A stretch of 42,358 nt of DNA from an uncultured Blautia sp. GTDB lineage: Bacteria; Bacillota; Clostridia; Lachnospirales; Lachnospiraceae. Below the pieces are notes generated by a model. That model ran no database searches, was not told where the DNA came from, and saw only the letters and a program-made list of their open reading frames with translations. The stretch lies in NCBI GenBank assembly GCA_934394545.1, contig CAKRRG010000020.1, forward strand, positions 1 to 42,358, read 5' to 3'. The position numbers were made by a program, and so were the translations under genes. Below, one piece after another: positions 8,804-16,620 of the stretch (position 1 is its first letter; the number at the start of each line of letters is the position of its first letter).

Positions 8804-8822
8804 GCAGGGATTGTCTTTTTTT
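8793..8822 (+). terminator. Intrinsic terminator overlapping the acyltransferase stop codon
   Basis: GACAGTCC (8793-8800) pairs with GGATTGTC (8808-8815) across a 7-nt loop, with one G-U pair, and is followed directly by seven T residues (8816-8822). The left arm lies inside the last codons and the TAG stop is in the loop. Confidence 0.8.
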
Positions 8823-8826
8823 CATA

Positions 8827-8855
8827 ATGACTTACCATATAAATTGTGTTATACT
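8827..8855 (+). promoter_or_regulatory. Predicted promoter for the LicD/cytidylyltransferase operon
   Basis: ATGACT (8827-8832) and TATACT (8850-8855) are separated by 17 nt and lie just after the terminator, 37 nt before the first ATG of the operon. Confidence 0.45.
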
Positions 8856-8891
8856 AAACGTATTTAAGGCTATTCTTTTGGGGAAAATAAT

Positions 8892-10223
8892 ATGAAAAAA
8901 GTAATTACCTATGGAACTTTTGACCTGTTTCATGAAGGACACTATAATATTTTAAAAAGAGCGAAGGCATTGGGTGATTATCTGATCGTGGGCGTAACCA
9001 GTGAGAGCTACGACATTGAGCGAGGAAAGCTGAATGTGCGGGACAGCCTTTTGAAGCGAATCGAGAATGTGCGCCGCACAGGCTTTGCTGACGAGATCAT
9101 TATAGAGGAATATCAGGGACAGAAGCTTAGCGATATCATCAAGTATAAGATAGATCTTCTTGTACTGGGTTCCGACTGGAGAGGCAAGTTTGACTATCTG
9201 AAGAATTATTGCGATGTGGTGTATCTGGAGAGAACCAAGAATATTTCCAGCACCAAGCTGCGAGGTGAAGGAACCACTTATACGGTGGGAGTGGTCACAG
9301 ATGATGATCAGGATAATGGTATTGTGTGGGAAACGAAGTATGTCAGCGGGCTTCATGTGGAATGTGTTTTTTCAGAGAATGCAGCAGCAGCGGAGTCATT
9401 TTGTGATAAATATGAGCTGGATTCCTACTATAGTGTGGAGGGAGATGCCCGGGAATGGGAGGAAGGCTTCGACTGCTTTTTGTCCCAGGTGGATATGGTA
9501 TACATTAAGACTGAGCAGAAGAAGCGTGAGAAATATATTCGCAGATCACTGGAGCTTGGCAAATATGTGATCAGTGATGCGCCTATGACTGGGAAGAAGG
9601 AGACTCTGAAAGAATTGTTTGCTCTTGCAGCTGCCCACAATGTGCTTCTTGTGGAGAAAATCAATCTGGTGTATCTCAGAGCGTTTAATCAGCTTGTATG
9701 GCAGACTCACAGTGCACTGGTCGGAGATATTGTTTGTGTAAAATGCTCCATTTCCCAGGATCATTTCGAGGGCGGGCGAAGCTTTCAGGAGACGGCGGTG
9801 CTGCCTTTATGTGCGATCATCAAGATATTGGGACGGAATTACCAGGAAGTGAAGTCTAATGTGGTGAAGGATAAGTCCGGGAACTGCATTTACGATATGA
9901 TTACCATGAAATATAAGGATGCCCTTGCCACTGTTGAAATCGGTACCACGGTGGATGTAGAGGATGAGTTCGTTGTAATCGGTACCAGAGGCCGTGTTAC
10001 CATTCCGGGAGACTGGTGGAATACAGGTTACTTTGAGGCGAAGATTGACGACAGCAAGGGTCTGAAGCGGTTCTGCTTTAACTTTGAGGGGAACGGACTT
10101 CGTTACCTTTTGCAGGAACTGCTTATTATGATCAGTGACGAGAGAACAGAATGTACCAGACTTTTTAATGAGGAATCCGAGACGCTGGCAGACATTCTGG
10201 AAATCATAAATCAGAGAGGATAA
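8892..10223 (+). CDS. Cytidylyltransferase fused to a Gfo/Idh/MocA-like oxidoreductase domain
   Basis: This 443-residue protein is a fusion. Residues 1-128 are a TagD-like cytidylyltransferase with YGTFDLFHEGH (H14, H17) and the C-terminal block RTKNISSTKLR near residues 114-124, so it should make a CDP-alcohol from CTP and a phosphorylated alcohol. Residues about 129-443 resemble a Gfo/Idh/MocA oxidoreductase: a short Rossmann-like start (YTVGVVTDDDQD, without the usual GxGxxG), VDMVYIKTEQKKREKYIRRSL and a conserved-looking LELGKYVISDAPMT, then NVLLVEKINLVYLRAFNQLV. The dinucleotide site looks degenerate, so the second half may be non-redox. It heads an operon with two LicD-type genes 3 and 290-odd codons downstream and a ThDP enzyme. 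This suggests synthesis of an unusual CDP-linked alcohol for LicD transfer. TagD at 5347 is a single-domain relative. Confidence 0.8.
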   Translation: MKKVITYGTFDLFHEGHYNILKRAKALGDYLIVGVTSESYDIERGKLNVRDSLLKRIENVRRTGFADEIIIEEYQGQKLSDIIKYKIDLLVLGSDWRGKFDYLKNYCDVVYLERTKNISSTKLRGEGTTYTVGVVTDDDQDNGIVWETKYVSGLHVECVFSENAAAAESFCDKYELDSYYSVEGDAREWEEGFDCFLSQVDMVYIKTEQKKREKYIRRSLELGKYVISDAPMTGKKETLKELFALAAAHNVLLVEKINLVYLRAFNQLVWQTHSALVGDIVCVKCSISQDHFEGGRSFQETAVLPLCAIIKILGRNYQEVKSNVVKDKSGNCIYDMITMKYKDALATVEIGTTVDVEDEFVVIGTRGRVTIPGDWWNTGYFEAKIDDSKGLKRFCFNFEGNGLRYLLQELLIMISDERTECTRLFNEESETLADILEIINQRG

Positions 10224-10226
10224 CCA

Positions 10227-12506
10227 ATGACAGAGAAACAGGAGCATCTGCTGCAGCTTTTTCGTGAGCTGGATGAGATCTGTAAAGAGAATGATCTGAG
10301 ATATGTTATGGCAGGGGGAACGGCTATAGGCGTTGTCAGGAACGAGGGATTTATTCCCTGGGATGATGACGTGGATATTTATATGCCAAGAGATGACTGG
10401 AATAAGCTTGTGGAGATATCCGGTTCTGTACTTCCGGAGCATCGTGCCCTTCAGTGTGTGGATGTTGATCGCAATTATACCAATACGTTTCCGAGATATG
10501 TTGCTACAGATAGCTGTGCCTTGCATAAGCATCAGATTATCGGACGTGACAGTGCCGGTGAGATCATTGATGTGCTGACGTTGGATCCTATTCCGGCAGA
10601 TGACAGGGAATATGAGAAATATCGTACTCATATGATGATTTATTCCGAACTGGTAAATCTGGTAGTTGTTTACGGCGCGCGGTGGGAGATTCCTGTGACC
10701 ACGTATCTGCGCTGGCTGTTTTCTTATACTTTTCTGGGGAAGGACCGCACCTTGAAGAAACTGGAGAAGATCATGTACTCCTATCAGGAGGCTGACTGTC
10801 CCCGTTATGCCATGCGTTGGGGAGGCTGTCCGTTCCTTTTTGACAAGGATATGATGTTCCCTGTGAAATATATGAATTTTGAGGACACCAAGGTAATGGT
10901 GCCGAATCGAATGAGTGATTATCTGATCTGGCATTACGGAGATGAATGGTCTTATATTCCGCCTCACGGGGAGAGAGAGTCCCACGATGCAGTTACAGTC
11001 GAAGGAATTACTTACAGGGAGCTTCGCGATGATTATCTGCCTGGAATCCGTAAGAGTAAGCTGCGCAGGGATTCCATCTGGAGGAAGATTTATTCTCTGG
11101 CAGGGGCGAAGCGGAATCATCGTCTTCAGTATAAGCGGAACCTTTTGCTGGCGAAGAGTACGGTGATGGATTTGGAAGCGCACATTTCCAACAGCAAGCG
11201 CAGTGTGAAGCAATTGCTGGAAGAGCGTGATTTTACAGAATTAAACGAAATATTTACAAAATATTTTCAGGTTCAGTTAAGTGCTGCATTTATTGGCAGG
11301 GAGGATTTTGGGGGAATCTATGCTTTTTATCATCCTGTTTTGCTGGAAATCAGTGATGAGCTGTTTTATGCGGCAATGCTGACCCTGGTTTATACAGAGC
11401 GGATCGGTAAGGCCTGGAGAATGCTGGCAGTGAAGGAGCAGACAGGAACCTTTCCCACAGAGATGGCCCGGCTGAAGGCTGATATTGAGCTTTTCAGAAG
11501 AGCAGTATGCGATTATGAATTTAAGCGTTTCCGTGAGGCTGAAGAGACAATGGAGCCACTGATGGCACGTTATCCCCAGGTTCCCGGATTTGTGAAATTT
11601 AAAAGCCGTTTTCTGATGGAACGTGCCCGTAATGGAATCGGCATTGTGGAAGCGGAGCTTTATATCGATGAGGCATTGCAGAAATTTCCGGAAGATGGAT
11701 ATTTCCTGAAATACAGGGGCGAATTGCTGTGGATGAAGGGAAGATGTGCAGATGCACTTGAAGTATTTGCAGATGCCCGTGAGAAGACGAATAACGGGAT
11801 TACGCAGTTAGAGCTGGATAAATTCCTGAGTCCTTACGCCAAAGAAACAGTGAAGACCTGCCAGCAGCTTCTGGACTTTGGACAGAAGGATGGAGCTATG
11901 CGGCTTATGGCATTGTGGTACCGGCTTTTGCCTGAGAATCCGGCAGTCCGGGAGTATTACTACCTTGCAAGAGCCAGTGTTGCAGGGAATTGTTCTGAGA
12001 TGGAAGAAATCATTGGGGAAATTCTGGAGAGGATTGAGAAGGAACGTACAGAGAGTACCAATGAGAGTAATGATATTCAGATTTACAAGCGCGCACTGAC
12101 AAAGGCATGGGAACGGCTTGGTTATCCAGGAGAGCTTGCGAAGATTCGGACGGAACTTGTATATACCAGCGAGTCTGATGAACTGGAATGGCTGGCAGAG
12201 CGGGCTAAGGATGGACAGATCCGTAAGGACAAGCGTGCCCAGGTGTATAAAGTAATTGGAGATATAAAAAGAAAAGAGGGGCAGACAGCTGCAGCCTTTG
12301 AGAATTACAGGAAGGCATTTCGCCAGAACGGAACCGGATTTGTAAGGACAGAGCTTTCCAGGATTTTTCTTACAGATTTATATGAAGGAAGCCGAAAATC
12401 TTCAGTTTATGCCAAAGCAGGAGATGCTTCTGATTTTATGGATCTGTGGCTGAATAAATACGGAAGCATAGAAGAATTGCAGCAGTTTGTGAAAGAGTGC
12501 ATGTAG
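10227..12506 (+). CDS. LicD family phosphotransferase with C-terminal helical repeat region
   Basis: This 759-residue protein begins with a LicD nucleotidyltransferase-fold domain (residues 1-280). LicD proteins transfer phosphocholine or other phospho-alcohols from a CDP donor to surface glycans. The signature is complete: MAGGTAIGVVRNEGFIPWDD with the acidic DDDVD at residues 46-50. From about residue 300 to the end the sequence is entirely helical and repeat-like (for example YEFKRFREAEETMEPLMARYPQVPGF and FPEDGYFLKYRGELLWMKGRCADALEVF), a tetratricopeptide-type solenoid that may position the acceptor or partner proteins. It starts 3 nt after the upstream cytidylyltransferase fusion and ends 7 nt before the next gene, so it is in the middle of an operon. 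The natural inference is that it uses the CDP-alcohol made by its neighbour. The alcohol is unknown. Confidence 0.85.
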   Translation: MTEKQEHLLQLFRELDEICKENDLRYVMAGGTAIGVVRNEGFIPWDDDVDIYMPRDDWNKLVEISGSVLPEHRALQCVDVDRNYTNTFPRYVATDSCALHKHQIIGRDSAGEIIDVLTLDPIPADDREYEKYRTHMMIYSELVNLVVVYGARWEIPVTTYLRWLFSYTFLGKDRTLKKLEKIMYSYQEADCPRYAMRWGGCPFLFDKDMMFPVKYMNFEDTKVMVPNRMSDYLIWHYGDEWSYIPPHGERESHDAVTVEGITYRELRDDYLPGIRKSKLRRDSIWRKIYSLAGAKRNHRLQYKRNLLLAKSTVMDLEAHISNSKRSVKQLLEERDFTELNEIFTKYFQVQLSAAFIGREDFGGIYAFYHPVLLEISDELFYAAMLTLVYTERIGKAWRMLAVKEQTGTFPTEMARLKADIELFRRAVCDYEFKRFREAEETMEPLMARYPQVPGFVKFKSRFLMERARNGIGIVEAELYIDEALQKFPEDGYFLKYRGELLWMKGRCADALEVFADAREKTNNGITQLELDKFLSPYAKETVKTCQQLLDFGQKDGAMRLMALWYRLLPENPAVREYYYLARASVAGNCSEMEEIIGEILERIEKERTESTNESNDIQIYKRALTKAWERLGYPGELAKIRTELVYTSESDELEWLAERAKDGQIRKDKRAQVYKVIGDIKRKEGQTAAAFENYRKAFRQNGTGFVRTELSRIFLTDLYEGSRKSSVYAKAGDASDFMDLWLNKYGSIEELQQFVKECM

Positions 12507-12513
12507 AGTTACT

Positions 12514-13737
12514 GTGAACGCAGATCACGAAGCCATGCAGGCCGATTTCAGTAAATGGATAGATGGGAGCAGACATACTTTGAATAGAGAGATTAAGGAA
12601 GTTGTAAAGCTTCTGACTGAAATAGACAAAATATGCAAAAGAGAAGGAATTCCTTATTATCTGGGACCGCAGCTTACCTTGTGCTGTGTGACGGGACAGG
12701 AGATTACCAGTCCCCATGCAGGAGTGGTTTATATGCGAACCGGTGATATGGAGCGTTTCCGCCTGGCTGTAGAGCAGGAGACTCCTGAAGGCAGGATCGT
12801 AGAATCCATGAATAACAACAAGCGGTTTTATGGATTTTTCCTTCGTTACACAGATCTGGATACCTTGTGCTTTCGTCTGAATGAAGGACGGAATTATAAA
12901 TATCCGGGTATGGGTGTGGATATTGTGCCATTACGTGGAAAACAGTCCTTCCGTCTGGCGCATTTGTGGACAAGAGCCCAGGAGGTTGGCTGGAATGAGC
13001 TGGCAGATCATTATGGAGACCGAGGGGGCAGAAAGAGGACAATCTGTTGCTGGGCTATGAGAATCCGCCTGGTCACTGGCCGAGCCCGTCTTGGGAAAGG
13101 TCTGTACCGTATGCTCTGCAGGAGAATGGATGTAGAGGATACCCAAGAATATGTAGTCCGTCTGAAGAAAAAGGCGGTATATTTTCCCAGAGAGATTTTT
13201 GATGAGACTGGAATCGTGGAAATTGATGGAAAGAAATTTCCGGTGCCGGAGGATACCTACACGTATCTTCAGAGATATTACGGGGAAAACTATCAGGAGA
13301 AAATTCTGGATAAATATACATTCAAGCTATCGGAGATGGTTAGTGCCCGTATTCCATTCCAGGATTATTTCCAGGAAGTGGGAAGCCAGAAGAGTCTGAT
13401 CCGAAAGCGCAATCGTGCCCGCAGGAAGTCGGGACGTGCCCGTAGGAAGAAGGAGTATCTGAACTGGAGCTGGAATTATGTAAAGTTCTGCGCTTCGAAG
13501 ATTGAGCTGGAGAAATATTATCTGGACAATAAAGAATATATTACAAATTTATACAAGAATAAGGATTATCCGGCATTGGAGAAGATTTTTGCCCCATATA
13601 CAAGGGCTATGGTAAAGAGTCTTAAGAATGATGAAGTATTCATACCGGATGAGGAAATTCAGCACATTTATCTGGCAGTCCTGGAGAAAGCAGGACGTAC
13701 GAATCTGAAGAAAAAGGTGGAGAAATTCTGGAAATGA
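12514..13737 (+). CDS. LicD-like protein with degenerate active site
   Basis: This 407-residue protein aligns by eye with the LicD protein encoded just upstream: EVVKLLTEIDKICKREGIPYYLGPQL parallels the LicD helix and strand before the catalytic loop, MGVDIVPLRG parallels the later IDxxPL strand, and the C-terminal helical part (YLDNKEYITNLYKNKDYPALEKIFAPY) matches the upstream protein's linker. However, the GGTxxG and DDDxD motifs are missing (LGPQLTLC and SPHAGVVYM stand in their place), so it is probably not an active transferase on its own and may be a partner or regulator of the active LicD. The GTG at 12514 is used; the ribosome site is weak and an ATG at 12535 is possible. Its TGA overlaps the ATG of the next gene by 4 nt. 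Confidence 0.7.
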   Translation: MNADHEAMQADFSKWIDGSRHTLNREIKEVVKLLTEIDKICKREGIPYYLGPQLTLCCVTGQEITSPHAGVVYMRTGDMERFRLAVEQETPEGRIVESMNNNKRFYGFFLRYTDLDTLCFRLNEGRNYKYPGMGVDIVPLRGKQSFRLAHLWTRAQEVGWNELADHYGDRGGRKRTICCWAMRIRLVTGRARLGKGLYRMLCRRMDVEDTQEYVVRLKKKAVYFPREIFDETGIVEIDGKKFPVPEDTYTYLQRYYGENYQEKILDKYTFKLSEMVSARIPFQDYFQEVGSQKSLIRKRNRARRKSGRARRKKEYLNWSWNYVKFCASKIELEKYYLDNKEYITNLYKNKDYPALEKIFAPYTRAMVKSLKNDEVFIPDEEIQHIYLAVLEKAGRTNLKKKVEKFWK

Positions 13738-15509
13738 AAGTAACTGATTATATTGTTGATTTTTTGCAGAGAAGGGGAATTCATGATTTCTTTGGATATC
13801 AGGGAACTATGATCGCCCATTTGGTTGATTCTATAGAGAAAAATCCTCATACAAAAAGCCATTCCAGCTACCATGAGCAGGGTGCTGCTTTTGCAGCATG
13901 CGGTTATGCACAGGCGGGAGAGCGATGTGCCTGTGCGTATGCGACAAGTGGTCCGGGAGCGGTGAATCTGTTATCCGGAATTGCAGATGCATATTTTGAT
14001 TCTTTGCCGGTGATTTTTCTTACCGGACAGCTGAATACTTATGAATATTCAGGGATTCAGGGACTTCGTCAGCAGGGATTTCAGGAAATCGATATGGTTG
14101 CCATGGCGAAGCCGGTGACCAAATATGCAGTGCAGATCCGGGAAGCTGAGGATATTGTAAAGGAACTGAATAAAGCATATCATATTGCAAATTCGGGACG
14201 AAAGGGACCGGTGCTTATTGATCTGCCTATGAATATTCAGCGAGGGGATGTGAAGATAGCAGAGAAGGAAAGCTGGCTGGCTGATGGTGCGCCTGCAGAC
14301 GACGTATGTGAAAAAGCTACAGAGGCAATCTGTGAGGCGCTTGAGCAGGCACAGCGTCCGGTGATCATGCTGGGACATGGCATCTGCGACAAAGAGGTTC
14401 GTGAGGAATTGTTCACTCTGGCACGCAAGTGGAAGATTCCAGTAATTACAAGTGTGCTGGAGATGTCTGCCTTGCCATGGGATGATCCGCTGAATTTTGG
14501 CTGTATCGGAGGAGCTTATGGACACCGTTATGCAAATATGATTGCCAATGCAAAAAGCGATTTGCTTATTTGTCTGGGAATTTCCTTGTGCACCCGCCAA
14601 ATTGGTACGAAAGTACATGAATTTGCAAAAAATGCAAAAATTATCCGGGTGGATATAGATCGCTATAATTTACAGCGAGATATCCATGAGAATGGAGACA
14701 ATGAATTAAAGTTCTGTGCAGATGGGGCAGAGGTTGTGAAGAAGCTGGCAGAGAGAGCAATTGACCCGGCAATAGCGGGAAAATATGCCGGTGCGGGAGT
14801 CTGGGATTTCAGTGACTGGCTGGCTGTATGTACAGATATTCGTACTTCGTTACGTCAGGTAGATGATTCCACTCCAGAGCGTTATCCTAATCGTATGATT
14901 GCAGATTTAAGTGATGCTCTTAAGACTACCTCTGCAGTGGCTGTTGACGTAGGCCAGCATATGGTATGGAGCTATCAGTCTTTCCATAATCAGAGAGACC
15001 AGAAATTACTTTTTTCCGGCGGACATGGAGCTATGGGTTATGCACTCCCCGCAGCAATCGGAGCTTATTATGCCACAGGTAAGCCGGTGGCCTGCATTTG
15101 CGGTGATGGTGCTTTCCAGATGAATATCCAGGAACTGGAGTGGGTGAAGCGAGAGAAGCTTCCAATTACCATGCTTGTTATGAATAATCATGCCCTTGGA
15201 ATGATCCGTCATCTTCAGAGGGATTATTTTGAACAGGTTTATGCGGATACGTCAGAGGGAAGTGGCTTCTCATCCTGTAATTTTGCAGAGGTAGCCAAGG
15301 CCTACGGAATCAGAAGCGCCTCTGTGGAAACAGGGGAAATAAAGGATAAAGGGACGGCATTTTTGCAGGAAACAGATGCACCGAAGCTTTTGGAAATCTG
15401 CATGGAGCCAGGCACCTTTGCTTATCCAAAGACTTGCCTTGGAGAGCCAATCCATAACCAGCAGCCTTATATTCCGAAGGATATTTATGACAGATTAATG
15501 AATTTATAA
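13734..15509 (+). CDS. Thiamine diphosphate-dependent enzyme, acetolactate synthase-like
   Basis: This 591-residue protein is a complete ThDP-dependent enzyme of the acetohydroxyacid synthase/pyruvate oxidase type. The N-terminal domain carries the proton-relay glutamate in SYHEQGAAFAA (E48) and TSGPGAVNLLSGIADAYFDS; the C-terminal domain carries the ThDP/Mg motif, starting GDG at residues 457-459 and ending NN at 484-485. It starts with a 4-nt ATGA overlap with the LicD-like gene, so it is translated as part of the LicD operon and not of a branched-chain amino acid operon; no ilvN-type regulatory subunit is nearby. In this context a role in making the precursor alcohol is likely, for example carboligation of pyruvate-derived acetaldehyde or acetyl anion to an aldehyde, but this is inference. 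An isolated acetolactate synthase is the alternative. Confidence 0.8.
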   Translation: MKVTDYIVDFLQRRGIHDFFGYQGTMIAHLVDSIEKNPHTKSHSSYHEQGAAFAACGYAQAGERCACAYATSGPGAVNLLSGIADAYFDSLPVIFLTGQLNTYEYSGIQGLRQQGFQEIDMVAMAKPVTKYAVQIREAEDIVKELNKAYHIANSGRKGPVLIDLPMNIQRGDVKIAEKESWLADGAPADDVCEKATEAICEALEQAQRPVIMLGHGICDKEVREELFTLARKWKIPVITSVLEMSALPWDDPLNFGCIGGAYGHRYANMIANAKSDLLICLGISLCTRQIGTKVHEFAKNAKIIRVDIDRYNLQRDIHENGDNELKFCADGAEVVKKLAERAIDPAIAGKYAGAGVWDFSDWLAVCTDIRTSLRQVDDSTPERYPNRMIADLSDALKTTSAVAVDVGQHMVWSYQSFHNQRDQKLLFSGGHGAMGYALPAAIGAYYATGKPVACICGDGAFQMNIQELEWVKREKLPITMLVMNNHALGMIRHLQRDYFEQVYADTSEGSGFSSCNFAEVAKAYGIRSASVETGEIKDKGTAFLQETDAPKLLEICMEPGTFAYPKTCLGEPIHNQQPYIPKDIYDRLMNL

Positions 15510-15527
15510 AATTAATAAAAAGATGAT

Positions 15528-15575
15528 AAGAACCAGGGGATTTTCAATAAATGTTGGAGGCGTGACCTGGTTCTT
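15528..15575 (+). repeat. Inverted repeat after the ThDP enzyme gene
   Basis: AAGAACCAGG (15528-15537) and CCTGGTTCTT (15566-15575) are perfect 10-bp arms separated by 28 nt. No U-tract follows, so it is not a typical intrinsic terminator, though it may protect the 3' end of the operon message. Confidence 0.5.
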
Positions 15576-15590
15576 GCCATATAAAATGAT

Positions 15591-15757
15591 ACTAGTACAG
15601 CGAAAATTAAGTATCTGTTATATTGACGTAGGATGATTTTCTCATATGCAAGGCGGAGGAATGAGGCGTAGCGGTGGCTACGGCGATTGACGACAACGCA
15701 GCATATGAAAAATCAGACAAGTCAATATGGCGGTTACTTAATATTCACTGTACTAGT
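15591..15757. repeat. 167-bp palindromic repeat element (MITE-like)
   Basis: A left arm at 15591-15649 and a right arm at 15701-15757 are inverted copies of each other over nearly their whole length. The outer 23 nt of each arm differ at only two positions, both arms begin ACTAGTACAG, and both carry ATATTGAC and CATATGC at matching places. The 51-nt centre holds a second hairpin, CGTAGC-GGTG-GCTACG (15667-15682). The element contains no convincing gene and no obvious target-site duplication. Its layout fits a miniature inverted-repeat element or an extragenic palindrome dispersed in Lachnospiraceae genomes; only one copy is in this window, so dispersal cannot be shown here. It separates the ThDP enzyme gene from the SDR gene. 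Confidence 0.75.
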
Positions 15758-15784
15758 TTACAAAAAAGAAAGGGGATGAATCCC

Positions 15785-16522
15785 ATGAGCAAAGTTATTA
15801 TAATCACCGGCGGAACCTCTGGAATCGGACGGGGTATCGGAGAGAAAATTCTTGGAAATACTGCGCCGGAGGATGTTTTATATGTAAGCTATGGACATAA
15901 CAAAGCACAGGCGGAAGAATTTCTTCATGCCCAGTCAGAAGAAAACCAGAAGAGGATTCGCCTGATCCAGGCTGATATGTCTTCCTATGATGAGATGATG
16001 AAGTTTGTTTCCCGGATCAAAGAAGAAGCAGGACATGCAGACTGGCTGGTAAATAATGTAGGGATCAGCACCTATGCCAAATTCGAGGACTATACCTTCG
16101 AAGAATGGTCTAAGATCGTAAATACGAATCTGTCAGTGCCGGTATTTCTGGTGAAGGAGCTTCGCCCCATTATGAGTGAAGGCGGCAGCATTCTTTTTAC
16201 CGGTTCCTATGCAGGCCAGCAGGCTTACTCATCTTCGTTAGTTTACGGTGTTACCAAATCTGCTATACATTTTCTTACCAAATCTCTGGTAAAGGAGCTG
16301 GAGCCCAAGGGAATCCGTGTCAATGCCATTGCTCCAGGTTTTATTGAAACCAGCTGGCATAAAGACCGAACCCCGGAAAGCTATGAGCGGATCAACCGCA
16401 AGATTGCCCTCCACCGCTTTGGAGAGATTTCTGAAGTGGCAGATATGGCCTACGAAATTCTGAAAAATGGCTACATGAACGGAAGTGTTGTGGATATTCA
16501 TGGGGGATACGATTACTTTTAA
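15785..16522 (+). CDS. Short-chain dehydrogenase/reductase (SDR)
   Basis: This 245-residue protein is a classical SDR oxidoreductase using NAD(P)H. It has the nucleotide-binding TGGTSGIGRG near residue 8, LVNNVGIS in the place of NNAG, and the catalytic triad S141, Y154 and K158 (VYGVTKSA), ending in a VVDIHGGYDYF tail typical of FabG-like enzymes. The ATG at 15785 is used because AAAGGGG lies 9 nt upstream and the family starts right before the first strand. A longer frame back to 15674 only reads through the palindromic repeat. It follows the LicD/ThDP operon on the same strand and may reduce the product of the ThDP enzyme to an alcohol before phosphorylation and CDP activation; this is inference from order alone. 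A general FabG-like or 3-hydroxy-acid role is possible. Confidence 0.85.
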   Translation: MSKVIIITGGTSGIGRGIGEKILGNTAPEDVLYVSYGHNKAQAEEFLHAQSEENQKRIRLIQADMSSYDEMMKFVSRIKEEAGHADWLVNNVGISTYAKFEDYTFEEWSKIVNTNLSVPVFLVKELRPIMSEGGSILFTGSYAGQQAYSSSLVYGVTKSAIHFLTKSLVKELEPKGIRVNAIAPGFIETSWHKDRTPESYERINRKIALHRFGEISEVADMAYEILKNGYMNGSVVDIHGGYDYF

Positions 16523-16620
16523 AGAATTTAGCAAGCTGTATAAAAAAATTAAAGTAATTGATTTTACAAGAATAGTGTGTTAAAGTGGCTATATTGTTAT
16601 GTGAAAGTGAGGATAAGGCC

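Noticed and set aside
9807..11213. A 468-codon open frame on the minus strand across the fusion gene and LicD gene
   Set aside because: It lies antisense to two well-supported genes, has no ribosome site, and its sequence is rich in Ile, His, Leu and Gln with no recognisable domain. It is a shadow of the plus-strand coding bias.
8892..15509. Phosphonate or phosphocholine pathway
   Set aside because: No PEP mutase, choline kinase or choline transporter gene is present, and the ThDP enzyme looks like an acetolactate synthase rather than a phosphonopyruvate decarboxylase.
15528..15575. Intrinsic terminator after the ThDP gene
   Set aside because: The stem is perfect but the loop is 28 nt and no U-tract follows, so it is listed only as an inverted repeat.
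15674..15784. N-terminal extension of the SDR protein
   Set aside because: It reads through the palindromic repeat and adds residues not found in SDR proteins. The ATG at 15785 has a proper ribosome site.
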